Source: Pseudobdellovibrionaceae bacterium (GTDB lineage Bacteria > Bdellovibrionota > Bdellovibrionia > Bdellovibrionales > UBA1609). Taken from it: DNA of 64,000 nt. Made by a program: the position numbers and the translations under genes. Below the pieces are notes generated by a model. The model searched no databases. It saw only the letters and a list, made by a program, of their open reading frames with translations, and was not told the origin of the DNA. Of the stretch, positions 8,668 through 16,079 are shown in pieces (position 1 is the first letter of the stretch; every line of letters starts with the position of its first letter). Location of the stretch: positions 22,682 through 86,681 of the forward strand of contig CANEZP010000008.1 of assembly GCA_947444305.1 (NCBI GenBank), given 5' to 3'.

Positions 8668-9608
8668 AATGCCCAAAGTGTCCCGGTCGCATCGTGGAGT
8701 CGGAGACCAAATCCGGAGCTCCTTACGGCTCGTGTCTTTTTTGTAAGGGCACATGGATTACTCGCGCGAACCTACCGCTCATTTTCAAAACAAAAAAGGT
8801 TACGGAGTTCGTGACCGGCGGTCTTCACGGCATAGCGCCGACCGTCTTCAAGTGTTCCTATTGTAATTCGGCATTGCTCACCGGAAAAGTCGGCGACTCA
8901 GGCTTAAAAATCGATGAATGCCCAAAGTGCGAGGCGATTTACTTCGATCGCGGCGAAATGGATGACCTACTGAGATTGGTCGGCCGCGCTTCATTGCCGA
9001 TCGCGGAAGGCGTGAAGTTCGAATCCGCTAAATTGATCGAAACCGAAGAGAAATGCCCCTGCTGCCGTACCGAAACGTTATGGGCTTACCAAGGTAAAGA
9101 AGATCGTTTTAAGACATGCCGAGCCTGCAACGGCATTCTCACTTCCGTAGAGGTCCTACAAAAGATCGCGCAGAATTCATTGTTCGGCCCGACCATGTTC
9201 ACCTTCCGCGCATGTAGCGGCGTAATTAAAAAATGCCGTTTCTGTCACGAAGAACAAAACGCCGCGAACACCGCTTGTCAAAAATGCGGACGCGAAATCG
9301 GACGAGCCCAGTGTTTCAATTGCTCATCCAACATGAGCGAGTACCAACTGCACGACTGCAATATCGAACGTTGCCAAATCTGCAATGCGGTCTGGCTGGA
9401 TCCCGGCGAGCTCGAGCAGATGATGACGCTGATGCCGGACGTACGCAAAAGCTACGAAGCGGGGCAACGTAAACTCGAACTAGACGGCGCGGTAGCAAGC
9501 GCGGTCGCGGTCACGGCGGGGATGATGATTGAGGCGTCGAAGCGGAAGTTTTTAGACAATAGCCCACTGGGGAAGCGGCTCGGGCCGCTGATTTTTTTCT
9601 TTTATTAA
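8664..9608 (+). CDS. Multi-zinc-ribbon protein (zf-TFIIB type)
   Basis: 314 residues with repeated Cys pairs. Readable ribbons are MKCPKCPGR...SCLFCKGTW (1-32), FKCSYCNSA...DECPKCEAIYFDRGE (about 70-110), EKCPCCRTE...KTCRACNGI (128-165), KKCRFCHEE...TACQKCGRE, and QCFNCSSN...ERCQICNAVWLDPGE (about 215-255). The CP.C..I(Y/W)(F/L)D.GE ending is typical of zf-TFIIB (PF13453). The C-terminus is hydrophobic (KRLGPLIFFFY) and may sit in the membrane, which fits the coupled small membrane protein. Binding partner (nucleic acid or protein) unknown. Confidence 0.75.
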   Translation: MKCPKCPGRIVESETKSGAPYGSCLFCKGTWITRANLPLIFKTKKVTEFVTGGLHGIAPTVFKCSYCNSALLTGKVGDSGLKIDECPKCEAIYFDRGEMDDLLRLVGRASLPIAEGVKFESAKLIETEEKCPCCRTETLWAYQGKEDRFKTCRACNGILTSVEVLQKIAQNSLFGPTMFTFRACSGVIKKCRFCHEEQNAANTACQKCGREIGRAQCFNCSSNMSEYQLHDCNIERCQICNAVWLDPGELEQMMTLMPDVRKSYEAGQRKLELDGAVASAVAVTAGMMIEASKRKFLDNSPLGKRLGPLIFFFY

Positions 9609-9626
9609 GTTATGCGCTCGGGCCTT

Positions 9627-10265
9627 TCACTCCCAGCAAGTATCGTACGCTTTTTCATACTTTGACATGAGACGATCGTATTGGTTTTTTTTGGCCTCAC
9701 GAAACATCTCCCGTAAAGTTGAGCAACGATAGTTGCATCTAAGAGAAGCTTGCTGCGAGCCTTCACCGGATTCAAAAAGACAAACTTTCTTTGAATCAAT
9801 GAACCGGGTCGAAGATTGAGAGTTGTATCCCTCATCTTTAAAAAGTAATCCGATTCGTTGTAATTCTTCGTCCAATAACAGCGCTAGTGTCCCCGTCACC
9901 TCCAGCGGCACCTTTGACTCCGCCTTGCCCGTAGCGTAGCTGGGCTCCGGATCACGACACGAGAGCTTTGGGGCTCTAGCATTTTTTCTGATGACTTGGC
10001 CGTCTGAATTTCGATCGTGGCCGTCATCAAAACTGCATCGAGTCGACCAAGATACCGCGACCACTCCACCCGCATTTGTCGAGAACACGGTCCCTTCCAG
10101 AGTTTCTTTAGTCAAAATGGCGAAGGGCCCGGAAATTTTTGGAATATCCGTAGACTGACCGGAGGTGGAGGTAGGTGCTCGATGCAGCCCACCCTCGGTC
10201 TTTGAAATCGAAGAACACGCCATACCGAGTAAACAAAATAATATTAGAAAAAATCGTTTTTGCAT
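9627..10265 (-). CDS. Hypothetical cysteine-rich lipoprotein
   Basis: 212 residues with a clear lipoprotein signal (MQKRFFLILFCLLGMACSS, lipobox LGMAC). The mature protein has six further cysteines (STRCSF, KLSCRD, KKVCLF, LRCNYRCS, DTCWE), likely disulfides. It ends in a charged helix (REMFREAKKNQYDRLMSKYEKAYDT). The gene is visibly more AT-rich than its neighbours and uses more A/T-ending codons, so it could have been acquired. Convergent with the zinc-ribbon gene. Confidence 0.6.
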   Translation of the reverse strand: MQKRFFLILFCLLGMACSSISKTEGGLHRAPTSTSGQSTDIPKISGPFAILTKETLEGTVFSTNAGGVVAVSWSTRCSFDDGHDRNSDGQVIRKNARAPKLSCRDPEPSYATGKAESKVPLEVTGTLALLLDEELQRIGLLFKDEGYNSQSSTRFIDSKKVCLFESGEGSQQASLRCNYRCSTLREMFREAKKNQYDRLMSKYEKAYDTCWE

Positions 10266-10321
10266 ATCACTCCCTTAATTTTTCAATCCGTTACTTGGCT
10301 TCTTTGAGGGTCGCGTTTCCC

Positions 10322-10447
10322 TCAATAGCCGTTGGCTCTTTGCGCCTCATTTAACGGTTGATCATCCGGATTAAGCTCATCATCTGACCAGAGATGTTGC
10401 GATGTGCTCACGACCATCAGAATGAACGCTAATTTCAGAAAACTCAT
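10322..10447 (-). CDS. Possible 41-residue secreted peptide
   Basis: ATG at 10445-10447 opens a 41-codon frame. The product begins MSFLKLAFILMVVSTSQ, a plausible short signal sequence, followed by an acidic tail (HLWSDDELNPDDQPLNEAQR). The Shine-Dalgarno match is weak (GGTG about 15 nt upstream). It lies in the AT-rich gap between the lipoprotein and tRNA-Arg. Low confidence that it is expressed. Confidence 0.35.
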   Translation of the reverse strand: MSFLKLAFILMVVSTSQHLWSDDELNPDDQPLNEAQRANGY

Positions 10448-10754
10448 GAATGATATGTTTTCACCGAAGGAATGGTTCTTCAAACTTTCTGTGAAAAGGG
10501 CATACTAAAATCGCAAATTGGCGCGCGGGGTGTAATCGTTGAACCTCGTGTTCCCAGCGGGGCTCCTGCGTCCTGCATGCTGACGTCTCGCAGCCTAAGT
10601 CGGCCGTCGTGGCCGACTTACCACGCCACGAGCGCCACTGGCGCTCGCGTCGCGGCCGGCTGCTCGATTCGAATCCTTCCGGCCGCAAACGAGATCTTAT
10701 TTCTTACTATTTTCTATTTTCGAATTTCGATTTTCGCGATGACGAAGTCATCGT
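10448..10754. other. Non-coding stretch with hairpins next to tRNA-Arg
   Basis: No convincing gene. It holds three strong inverted repeats: GTCGGCC/GGCCGAC (about 10600-10618), GAGCGCC/GGCGCTC (about 10630-10646), and GCGGCCGG/CCGGCCGC (10652-10659 / 10679-10686). The last one contains a piece of a tRNA 3' end (see repeat at 10668-10682). The segment from about 10690 to 10745 is AT-rich. Confidence 0.6.
10668..10682 (+). repeat. Inverted copy of part of the tRNA-Arg 3' end
   Basis: TTCGAATCCTTCCGG at 10668-10682 is identical to the T-loop/T-stem/acceptor segment of the nearby tRNA-Arg, which lies on the other strand (10763-10777 read on plus). The 5' T-stem needed for a functional tRNA is absent, so this is a tRNA fragment, as left by integrative elements that use tRNA 3' ends as attachment sites, or by a small inversion duplication. 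Confidence 0.6.
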
Positions 10755-10831
10755 TGGCGCGCCCGGAAGGATTCGAACCTCCGACACCCTGGTTCGAAGC
10801 CAGGTACTCTATCCAGCTGAGCTACGGGCGC
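10755..10831 (-). tRNA. tRNA-Arg (anticodon TCG)
   Basis: Read on minus from 10831. Acceptor stem GCGCCCG / CGGGCGC with discriminator G; D-arm AGCTCAGCTGGATAGAGT; anticodon stem CCTGG / CCAGG with loop CTTCGAA, anticodon TCG, reading CGA codons (and with A34-type wobble absent, mainly CGA/CGG); T-arm GGAGG TTCGAAT CCTTC. The 3' CCA is encoded (10755-10757). The cloverleaf is complete. Confidence 0.95.
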
Positions 10832-10868
10832 GTTGTTAAGAGCGCCCATATGACTTCAAAATTTCAGC

Positions 10869-11429
10869 TCAGTCAATTTTTTGGGCGTGGTCGCGCGCAA
10901 TGGCGGCGAATTTTGGATCGGAATTCGTTACGGCCCAGAGCCGAGCGGCTATACCGGGGGTCGCTTCTCGCGGCGCACGCACCAACGCGTAGGTGTACTC
11001 GCCGAGTACCAGCTCTTCGCCGACCACCAAAGTTTCGGCGCGGCCACTGCCCTCCACGTTCACGACGCCCTCTTCGGAGTCGGCCCATAGATCGACGAAG
11101 ACATTCGGGTCTAAACGTAACGGCTCTTGCGGGAAACCCACGAAATACATCAACGCGTCTTCGCGCCACCACCACCAGTTGATGGAATTCGTGACGGTCA
11201 GCTCAATGCGAAAGCGGTCGCCCTTCACGAATTGCGCGGGCCAGTCGCCCAAAGCAAAAGTGAAATCGGAACCGAGTTGAATAGAATTTTGGCTCAAACG
11301 AACCGGCACCTGTTGGTAGCGGCCGTTCTTCAGATGACTATGCGTATTTAACGATGAAGGAACCGGGCCCGCGGGCCCTTCGAAAATTCCTTCTAAATCA
11401 AAACGATCATCTTCACGAAGAGCGATCAA
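10869..11429 (-). CDS. Hypothetical protein, coupled to NYN-domain gene
   Basis: 186 residues starting at TTG 11429, which overlaps the TGA stop of the NYN gene (TTGA). Mostly beta-strand-like, with an unusual run of tryptophans (NSINWWWWREDAL) and motifs such as PLRLDPNVFVDLWADSEEG. The N-terminus lacks a signal peptide, so the product is probably cytoplasmic. No family recognised. Coupling suggests it works with the NYN-domain protein, perhaps in RNA metabolism (inference). Confidence 0.55.
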   Translation of the reverse strand: MIALREDDRFDLEGIFEGPAGPVPSSLNTHSHLKNGRYQQVPVRLSQNSIQLGSDFTFALGDWPAQFVKGDRFRIELTVTNSINWWWWREDALMYFVGFPQEPLRLDPNVFVDLWADSEEGVVNVEGSGRAETLVVGEELVLGEYTYALVRAPREATPGIAARLWAVTNSDPKFAAIARDHAQKID

Positions 11430-12358
11430 TCGCCGTGTCCGTGATGGTCAAAGTGAGGATTGTAACCGCCGCGATCTTCGGGATAAGCCTGACGCCCACC
11501 ACCTTCGCCGCGAGTACCGCCTCCGGAGTTGCCGTTGCCATTTCCGTTCGTGTTTCCACTCCCACCGGAGCGTCCACCGCCGGAACCGGTACCCGAGCCA
11601 CGACCGCCGCCCCCACCGCGTGAGGATCCACCGCCACGACTTCCGCCGCCGCTTCGTCCTCCACCGCCCGAGCGACCGCCTCCGGAATTACCGCTTCCGC
11701 TCGCGGAGCTTGAGCCCCCCGAACCGGAGCCGGATGAACCCGTGCCGGAACCCGATCCAGAGCCCGAGCCGCCGCCTTCGCCACCTTCACCCCGGCCGCC
11801 GCTGTTGGAAGCGCGGCGCGGAGGAGTTTTGCCCGCGAGGACGTACTCTTCGGTGAGAGGAAAGTAGAAATCCGAGCCTTCTTTCATTTCCGGCGATGTC
11901 GTTTCGGGCCACGACCAGATTTCGACGCGGCAACCTCTGGAACGGAGATACCAAATCAGCGGCAAAAAATCTTTGTCGCCACCGAGGATGATCGCGACGT
12001 CAATTTTCTCGGCCATGGTGACCGCATCGATCACTAAGAATGTATCGGCGTTCTTGGTCGGACGGCGAATCTCACCACCGAGCGAGGCCCAGAAGCCTTC
12101 GAAGTCGGCCGAGATCTCTTTGTACGCGGGCTTGTAATAAAGAATGCGGATGATTTCGCGGTCACCGACTTGATCTAAAATCTTTTTGTAATCGGTGCGG
12201 GCTTCGTGATGCTTGAGCGAAGACATTTCGATATTTTCGGCATCAACGAAAATGGCGACTTTTTGAAAGAGTAAATTCTTTTTCGGAGCGGAATTATTCA
12301 GATTCGCGGGCGTCTTCGTGACCGGCGTCTGTTTTTTTGAAGGCTCTGGTGTAGCCAT
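11426..12358 (-). CDS. NYN/PIN-like domain protein with Gly/Ser/Arg-rich tail
   Basis: 310 residues. Residues 30-165 form a LabA/DUF88-type NYN domain: KVAIFVDAENIEMSSL (first Asp), FLVIDAVTMAEK, and VAIILGGDKDFLPLIWYL (last acidic cluster), so the metal-binding acidic residues of this nuclease fold are present. From about residue 180 the protein is disordered and almost only Gly, Ser and Arg with many RGG/RSGG repeats. Such tails bind RNA and favour condensates in other proteins. Strong RBS (GAAGGAG, 4 nt before ATG). Predicted RNase or RNA-binding regulator; substrate unknown. Confidence 0.8.
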   Translation of the reverse strand: MATPEPSKKQTPVTKTPANLNNSAPKKNLLFQKVAIFVDAENIEMSSLKHHEARTDYKKILDQVGDREIIRILYYKPAYKEISADFEGFWASLGGEIRRPTKNADTFLVIDAVTMAEKIDVAIILGGDKDFLPLIWYLRSRGCRVEIWSWPETTSPEMKEGSDFYFPLTEEYVLAGKTPPRRASNSGGRGEGGEGGGSGSGSGSGTGSSGSGSGGSSSASGSGNSGGGRSGGGGRSGGGSRGGGSSRGGGGGRGSGTGSGGGRSGGSGNTNGNGNGNSGGGTRGEGGGRQAYPEDRGGYNPHFDHHGHGD

Positions 12359-12444
12359 GACTCTCCTTCGTGGAGGAAAAATGCTCAGCCGTAAGCATTG
12401 CCCAAACCGCGGGGCTTTTCACCTTTTAAAATTTAAAAATTAAT

Positions 12445-12840
12445 TTATTTTTTCGAATGCTTCGAAGTGATCACGGTTTTGATGTTGCCGCGCACGCTGA
12501 AGTCGCCGACGACTTCGATGTCCCAAGGATCGAGCAATTTGACCAAATCATCTAAGATTTGATTCGTCACGTCTTCGTGGAAGACCTTCTTGTCGCGGAA
12601 ACCATTAATGTAGAGCTTTAACGATTTAAGTTCGACGCACATTTTGTGCGGTATGTATTTGATGTTGATCGTCGCGAAATCGGGAAAGCCCGAACGCGGA
12701 CACAGGCAAGTGAACTCAGGACACGAGAATTCGATCGTGTAGCGGCGTACTAAAGTGCGATTTTCGAAAGCCTCGAGCGTGTTGTTTTTTATAGCAATCG
12801 TTCCGTACAATTCGCCGGGAGCTGAGCTTTCTGTCGACAT
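12445..12840 (-). CDS. queF: NADPH-dependent 7-cyano-7-deazaguanine reductase (QueF, type I)
   Basis: 131 residues, the size of the unimodular type I QueF. The active site [19 protein letters not shown] has the nucleophilic Cys, and [16 protein letters not shown] is the QueF signature (ELKS.K.Y....R). HEDVTNQI carries further conserved residues. It reduces preQ0 to preQ1 in queuosine tRNA modification. Good RBS (AAAGGTG 6-7 nt before ATG). No preQ1 riboswitch could be recognised in the leader. Confidence 0.95.
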   Translation of the reverse strand: MSTESSAPGELYGTIAIKNNTLEAFENRTLVRRYTIEFSCPEFTCLCPRSGFPDFATINIKYIPHKMCVELKSLKLYINGFRDKKVFHEDVTNQILDDLVKLLDPWDIEVVGDFSVRGNIKTVITSKHSKK

Positions 12841-12929
12841 AGTTTACACCTTTGAAAAAAGACCTTATGAGAACGAACCGATTAGCATTTCAGCCTCGGT
12901 GCAGCAACTCGGACCAACGTCGCCCGCGC

Positions 12930-12964
12930 TTGTATTGCGCTGCATAATAGGGTACATATAGACT
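12930..12964 (+). promoter_or_regulatory. Promoter of the DUF2799 lipoprotein gene, probably leaderless
   Basis: TTGTAT (12930-12935), 17 bp, TACATA (12953-12958), then 6 nt and ATG. No Shine-Dalgarno sequence. An alternative -10, CATAAT (12943-12948), would still give only about a 10-nt leader. Both boxes are weak matches. Confidence 0.35.
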
Positions 12965-13510
12965 ATGCCTCAGAAAAATTTTGCCCTTCAAGTTTTGCCC
13001 GCCGCCCTTGTTTTTCTCTTCACCGCCCTGAGCTTGGGCTGCGCAAGTAAACCGGAAAAATCGACGTGTGACCAACGTGACTGGTACGAAACGGGCCGCC
13101 GTGACGGTGCTCAAGGCGCGCCACTCGATCGCCTCGCCGCTTACAAAGCCGAATGCAAAAGCAAATTCGCCGAATTTTCCGAAACGATTTACACCAATGG
13201 ACGTAACGCCGGTTTGGTGGAGTACTGCGCGCCTGATAATTCCTATGAGTTGGGCCGTATGGGTTTGCCGTATCTTTACGTTTGCCCCTCAACGACCGAA
13301 AACGATTTTCTATCCGGTTACCGCCGTGGACAAGAAGCTCGTAAGATCGAGACCCAAAATCAAAAGCTTGATGCCGAGATCGACACGCTTCTCTCACGTT
13401 TGAATAACGAAGAATCCAACTACACCCGCCGCGAAATCGCCTCCGAACTTGAGCAACTTCGCCGCGTTCGCACCAAGAACGATAGAGAACTGAACAAGAT
13501 CGCGAACTAA
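12965..13510 (+). CDS. DUF2799 lipoprotein
   Basis: 181 residues. The lipoprotein signal ends in LSLGC. Mature sequence starts with STCDQRDWYETGRRDGAQG and contains repeated YxxGRxxGLxxYC-like motifs (YTNGRNAGLVEYCAP, DFLSGYRRGQEARK) that define DUF2799. The C-terminal third is a charged coiled coil (AEIDTLLSRLNNEESN...). Function unknown; homologues are envelope lipoproteins. Ends with a 4-bp overlap against the convergent trmH stop. Confidence 0.8.
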   Translation: MPQKNFALQVLPAALVFLFTALSLGCASKPEKSTCDQRDWYETGRRDGAQGAPLDRLAAYKAECKSKFAEFSETIYTNGRNAGLVEYCAPDNSYELGRMGLPYLYVCPSTTENDFLSGYRRGQEARKIETQNQKLDAEIDTLLSRLNNEESNYTRREIASELEQLRRVRTKNDRELNKIAN

Positions 13511-14241
13511 AGTTTGGCTTTGATCAGCGCCTCGGGATTGTCGAAACATCGCAAACAATAATTAGCCAGGACCTGCCGGCGCTCTTTTTCGTTGAGCAAA
13601 GCTTTACGGCCGAGCTTCTGAATTTCTAAATGGGCGTGGTAGAAGATCAGCGCCGCCGCGACCGAAATATTAAAACTTTGCGAGAAGCCCAGCATCGGAA
13701 TGCGAAATGTTCCGTCGCAAAGGCCCTTCATCTCCTCACTTACGCCGTCTTTTTCGTTGCCTAAAACGATCGCGATCGGCTTCGACCAGTCGAGCGTGTT
13801 GATCGAGTGCGAAGTGTTCAAATCCGTCGCCCAGATTTGGTAACCCTTGGCCCGCAAATCGCGTGCGGCATCCACCGGTGAAGAGAACGGCCTCGCGTCG
13901 AGCCACTTCTCGGCCCCCTTAGTCACGCGGTTCGCCGCTTTAAACTTCGCGCCGGGTTTATCGATCAAATACATCGATAAGAATCCGAACGCTTCACTCG
14001 AGCGCATCGCCGCGCTGACGTTGCCTTGATCGTGAATGTTTTCGAGCACCGATACGACGTGCGTCGAACGCTGATTGACCACTTCCTCAAGCCGGGCCCT
14101 TCGCTCGTCGGTCATGTGCGGCGTCAACAACTCGATGATCTGCTCGATGCCGACTTCGGTTTTACCTACGCTTAACGTATCCGACCAGGTCAGGCGTGCG
14201 CGCCGGAAATCTAAATCTTGTTCCACGAAATTATCCTTCAA
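13507..14241 (-). CDS. trmH: tRNA (guanosine-2'-O)-methyltransferase, TrmH family (SPOUT)
   Basis: 244 residues with the SPOUT motifs: motif 1 NVSAAMRSSEAFGF (catalytic Arg in AMRSSE), motif 2 IAIVLGNEKDGVSEEM, motif 3 IPMLGFSQSFNISVAAAL (trefoil-knot AdoMet site). The N-terminal extension RARLEEVVNQR is typical of TrmH, which methylates G18 in the tRNA D-loop. Its start overlaps the end of the AdoMet decarboxylase gene by 11 bp. Confidence 0.88.
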   Translation of the reverse strand: MKDNFVEQDLDFRRARLTWSDTLSVGKTEVGIEQIIELLTPHMTDERRARLEEVVNQRSTHVVSVLENIHDQGNVSAAMRSSEAFGFLSMYLIDKPGAKFKAANRVTKGAEKWLDARPFSSPVDAARDLRAKGYQIWATDLNTSHSINTLDWSKPIAIVLGNEKDGVSEEMKGLCDGTFRIPMLGFSQSFNISVAAALIFYHAHLEIQKLGRKALLNEKERRQVLANYCLRCFDNPEALIKAKL

Positions 14242-15139
14242 GCGGCAAAGCTTTGTAGTGCGTGAATCCGGCTTCGAATTCGCCGCTAATTAAGCGGCGT
14301 TCGGAAGAGCTTCTTTGAAAAGGCGCTATATCTAATACGTCAAAGCCCCGCGCCGGATGAAACGTGATGACGTCGAAGGCCCGCGGACGAAAAACTCCGA
14401 GCACGCTACGAATGACATCCACGGTCCGTTCACGCAAGTGAACGTTTGTGACGAAGCTTACGTAAGAGTTGGCTTCCTCGGGCGTCACGTGAATGGTGTA
14501 ATACTCGAGGCCACGGATCGCGTTGAGCGAGTAGCCGCGCGGATGAAAAAGAAAATCGTCGATCTCAAAACCGGGAAAGCTATTTTCCAGTGAGATTTTT
14601 TCGCGAATCCCTTCAAGGCTCGGTTCGCAATTGAAAAGCGCGGCCGTCGCGGGTTCGAAGTTGTGCATGGAAACTTCGAGTGTGCCGTCGTGCGAGCCGG
14701 CGCTAAATTGCTTTTCGAAGTGGTAGACGAACATGCGGTGCTCGCCCGGTAGGCCGAAGTGGTAAACTTTTCCGGGCACGCTCTGCCGTAGGATTTCGGC
14801 ATCGTTCGCGAAATCGGTTCGTTGCGCTTCGGGAAAATATTCGTTCTTGCGCACGTAAGTGAAAAAATCGATCGCATCGGGCGGAACATGCGCGAAGAAG
14901 AAACGAGCGGCATCGATGAGCGTCGTCGTCCCGCAGGTGATCATCGTTAGTCGTTCGTTCCAGACGAATAAACTACTTTCGGAAAGCAGGTACGCATCGC
15001 AAACTTCGTTGCTCATTTTAGAAATTATTTTTGCGCCGGCGGCTGAAACCATGTCGCGCCAAAACGTTTCGGGCTTCGCGCGCAAATTTGCGCCCCGAAT
15101 TATCAATTCGACTTTCTTCTCCGTCCCCTCGAAAAACAT
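14231..15139 (-). CDS. speD: S-adenosylmethionine decarboxylase proenzyme, eukaryotic type (class II)
   Basis: 302 residues, much longer than the bacterial class I enzymes and close to human AMD1 (334). N-terminal FFEGTEKKVE matches the AMD1 FEGTEK substrate loop (E4, E7). The self-cleavage site is YLLSESSLFV: cleavage between E54 and S55 would leave the pyruvoyl group. The catalytic Cys is in TCGTTT (C69); the processing residues are S204 (RGYSLN) and H217 (TIHVT); the F before them (F198) is kept. It makes decarboxylated AdoMet, the aminopropyl donor for spermidine. No spermidine synthase lies in the window. First gene of a pair with trmH. Confidence 0.93.
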   Translation of the reverse strand: MFFEGTEKKVELIIRGANLRAKPETFWRDMVSAAGAKIISKMSNEVCDAYLLSESSLFVWNERLTMITCGTTTLIDAARFFFAHVPPDAIDFFTYVRKNEYFPEAQRTDFANDAEILRQSVPGKVYHFGLPGEHRMFVYHFEKQFSAGSHDGTLEVSMHNFEPATAALFNCEPSLEGIREKISLENSFPGFEIDDFLFHPRGYSLNAIRGLEYYTIHVTPEEANSYVSFVTNVHLRERTVDVIRSVLGVFRPRAFDVITFHPARGFDVLDIAPFQRSSSERRLISGEFEAGFTHYKALPLEG

Positions 15140-15173
15140 GGCCTGGAGCGTAACAAAGCCCTAAGACTATGTC

Positions 15174-16079
15174 ATGACGAATATTTCCGTGATCGTGCCG
15201 ACATTCAACCGCGCCCATACTCTCGAGCGTGCGCTGAATTCCGTGATCCACCAGACTTGTCCCCCCGTTGAGATTATCGTGGTTGATGATGGATCGAACG
15301 ACACGACCACCGCGATGATCGAAGCGTGGCGTACCACGGCCGACTTCTCAGGAAATTTTGTTTATCTGAAAACGGCGAATCGTGGCGTGAGTTCGGCGCG
15401 AAACGCCGGCGCCCAAGCGGCCACTTCACCCTGGCTAGCCTTTCTTGATTCCGACGACGAATGGTTACCGCATAAATTGAACACGCAAGCGCCGCTTACC
15501 GAAGACTACCCGCTCGTCCACGGTGAAGAGATTTGGATTCGCAACGGCGTTCGCGTGAACGCGATGAAGAAGTACGAAAAATCCGGCGGCCGAATCTTCA
15601 AACGCTGCGTCGATATTTGCTGTATCTCTCCCTCGAGCGTTTTGATCAGTAAAGATTTGTTCACCAAGCTTGACGGATTTCGCAGCGACTTTCCAGTTTG
15701 CGAAGATTACGAATTGTGGTTGCGCATCACCGCCCGTCACGAGGTCGGCTTCGTCAGCGAACCGGTTCAGAAAAAATACGGCGGCCACGAAGATCAGCTC
15801 TCACGTTTGTATAAGGCCATGGATTTTTACCGCTGCCGCGCCCTCGTTCCGTTTTTAGAGAACCGCGACATCACGGCCGAAGAGCGCGCGCACGTCATCA
15901 AAGTTCTAATCGAGAAGTGTGAGATTTTGATTCAAGGTTATCTTAAGCATGATAACTTAGCGGATCTAGCGACCGTTCAAGGTTGGCTATCGCGGGCGCG
16001 GACCGCGCAGAGTGCCGTCCAAATCGCCCACTCGGCGGCCGACCGCTTACCGCGCTCGGAATTCAGGGGCAACTTGTAA
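15174..16079 (+). CDS. Glycosyltransferase family 2
   Basis: 301 residues. GT-A fold: ISVIVPTFNRAHTLERALNSV, EIIVVDDGSNDTT, NRGVSSARNAGAQAA, and the DxD-like WLAFLDSDDEW. The acceptor region PVCEDYELWLRIT carries the catalytic-base ED motif. Probably adds a sugar to an envelope glycan. No Shine-Dalgarno sequence before the ATG. Its 3' end overlaps the convergent CinA-like gene by 103 bp. Confidence 0.88.
   Translation: MTNISVIVPTFNRAHTLERALNSVIHQTCPPVEIIVVDDGSNDTTTAMIEAWRTTADFSGNFVYLKTANRGVSSARNAGAQAATSPWLAFLDSDDEWLPHKLNTQAPLTEDYPLVHGEEIWIRNGVRVNAMKKYEKSGGRIFKRCVDICCISPSSVLISKDLFTKLDGFRSDFPVCEDYELWLRITARHEVGFVSEPVQKKYGGHEDQLSRLYKAMDFYRCRALVPFLENRDITAEERAHVIKVLIEKCEILIQGYLKHDNLADLATVQGWLSRARTAQSAVQIAHSAADRLPRSEFRGNL

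Noticed and set aside
10472..11182. Long plus-strand frame with RPEGFEPPT-like peptide
   Set aside because: This peptide is the usual translation of a tRNA read antisense; the frame spans tRNA-Arg and the antisense of a real gene.
11529..11867. Pro-rich plus-strand frame
   Set aside because: Antisense of the Gly-rich tail of the NYN protein; low-complexity shadow. The same holds for 25278-25871.
12841..12964. preQ1 riboswitch before queF
   Set aside because: queF leaders often carry one, but no preQ1-I or preQ1-II consensus was found; only a good Shine-Dalgarno sequence.
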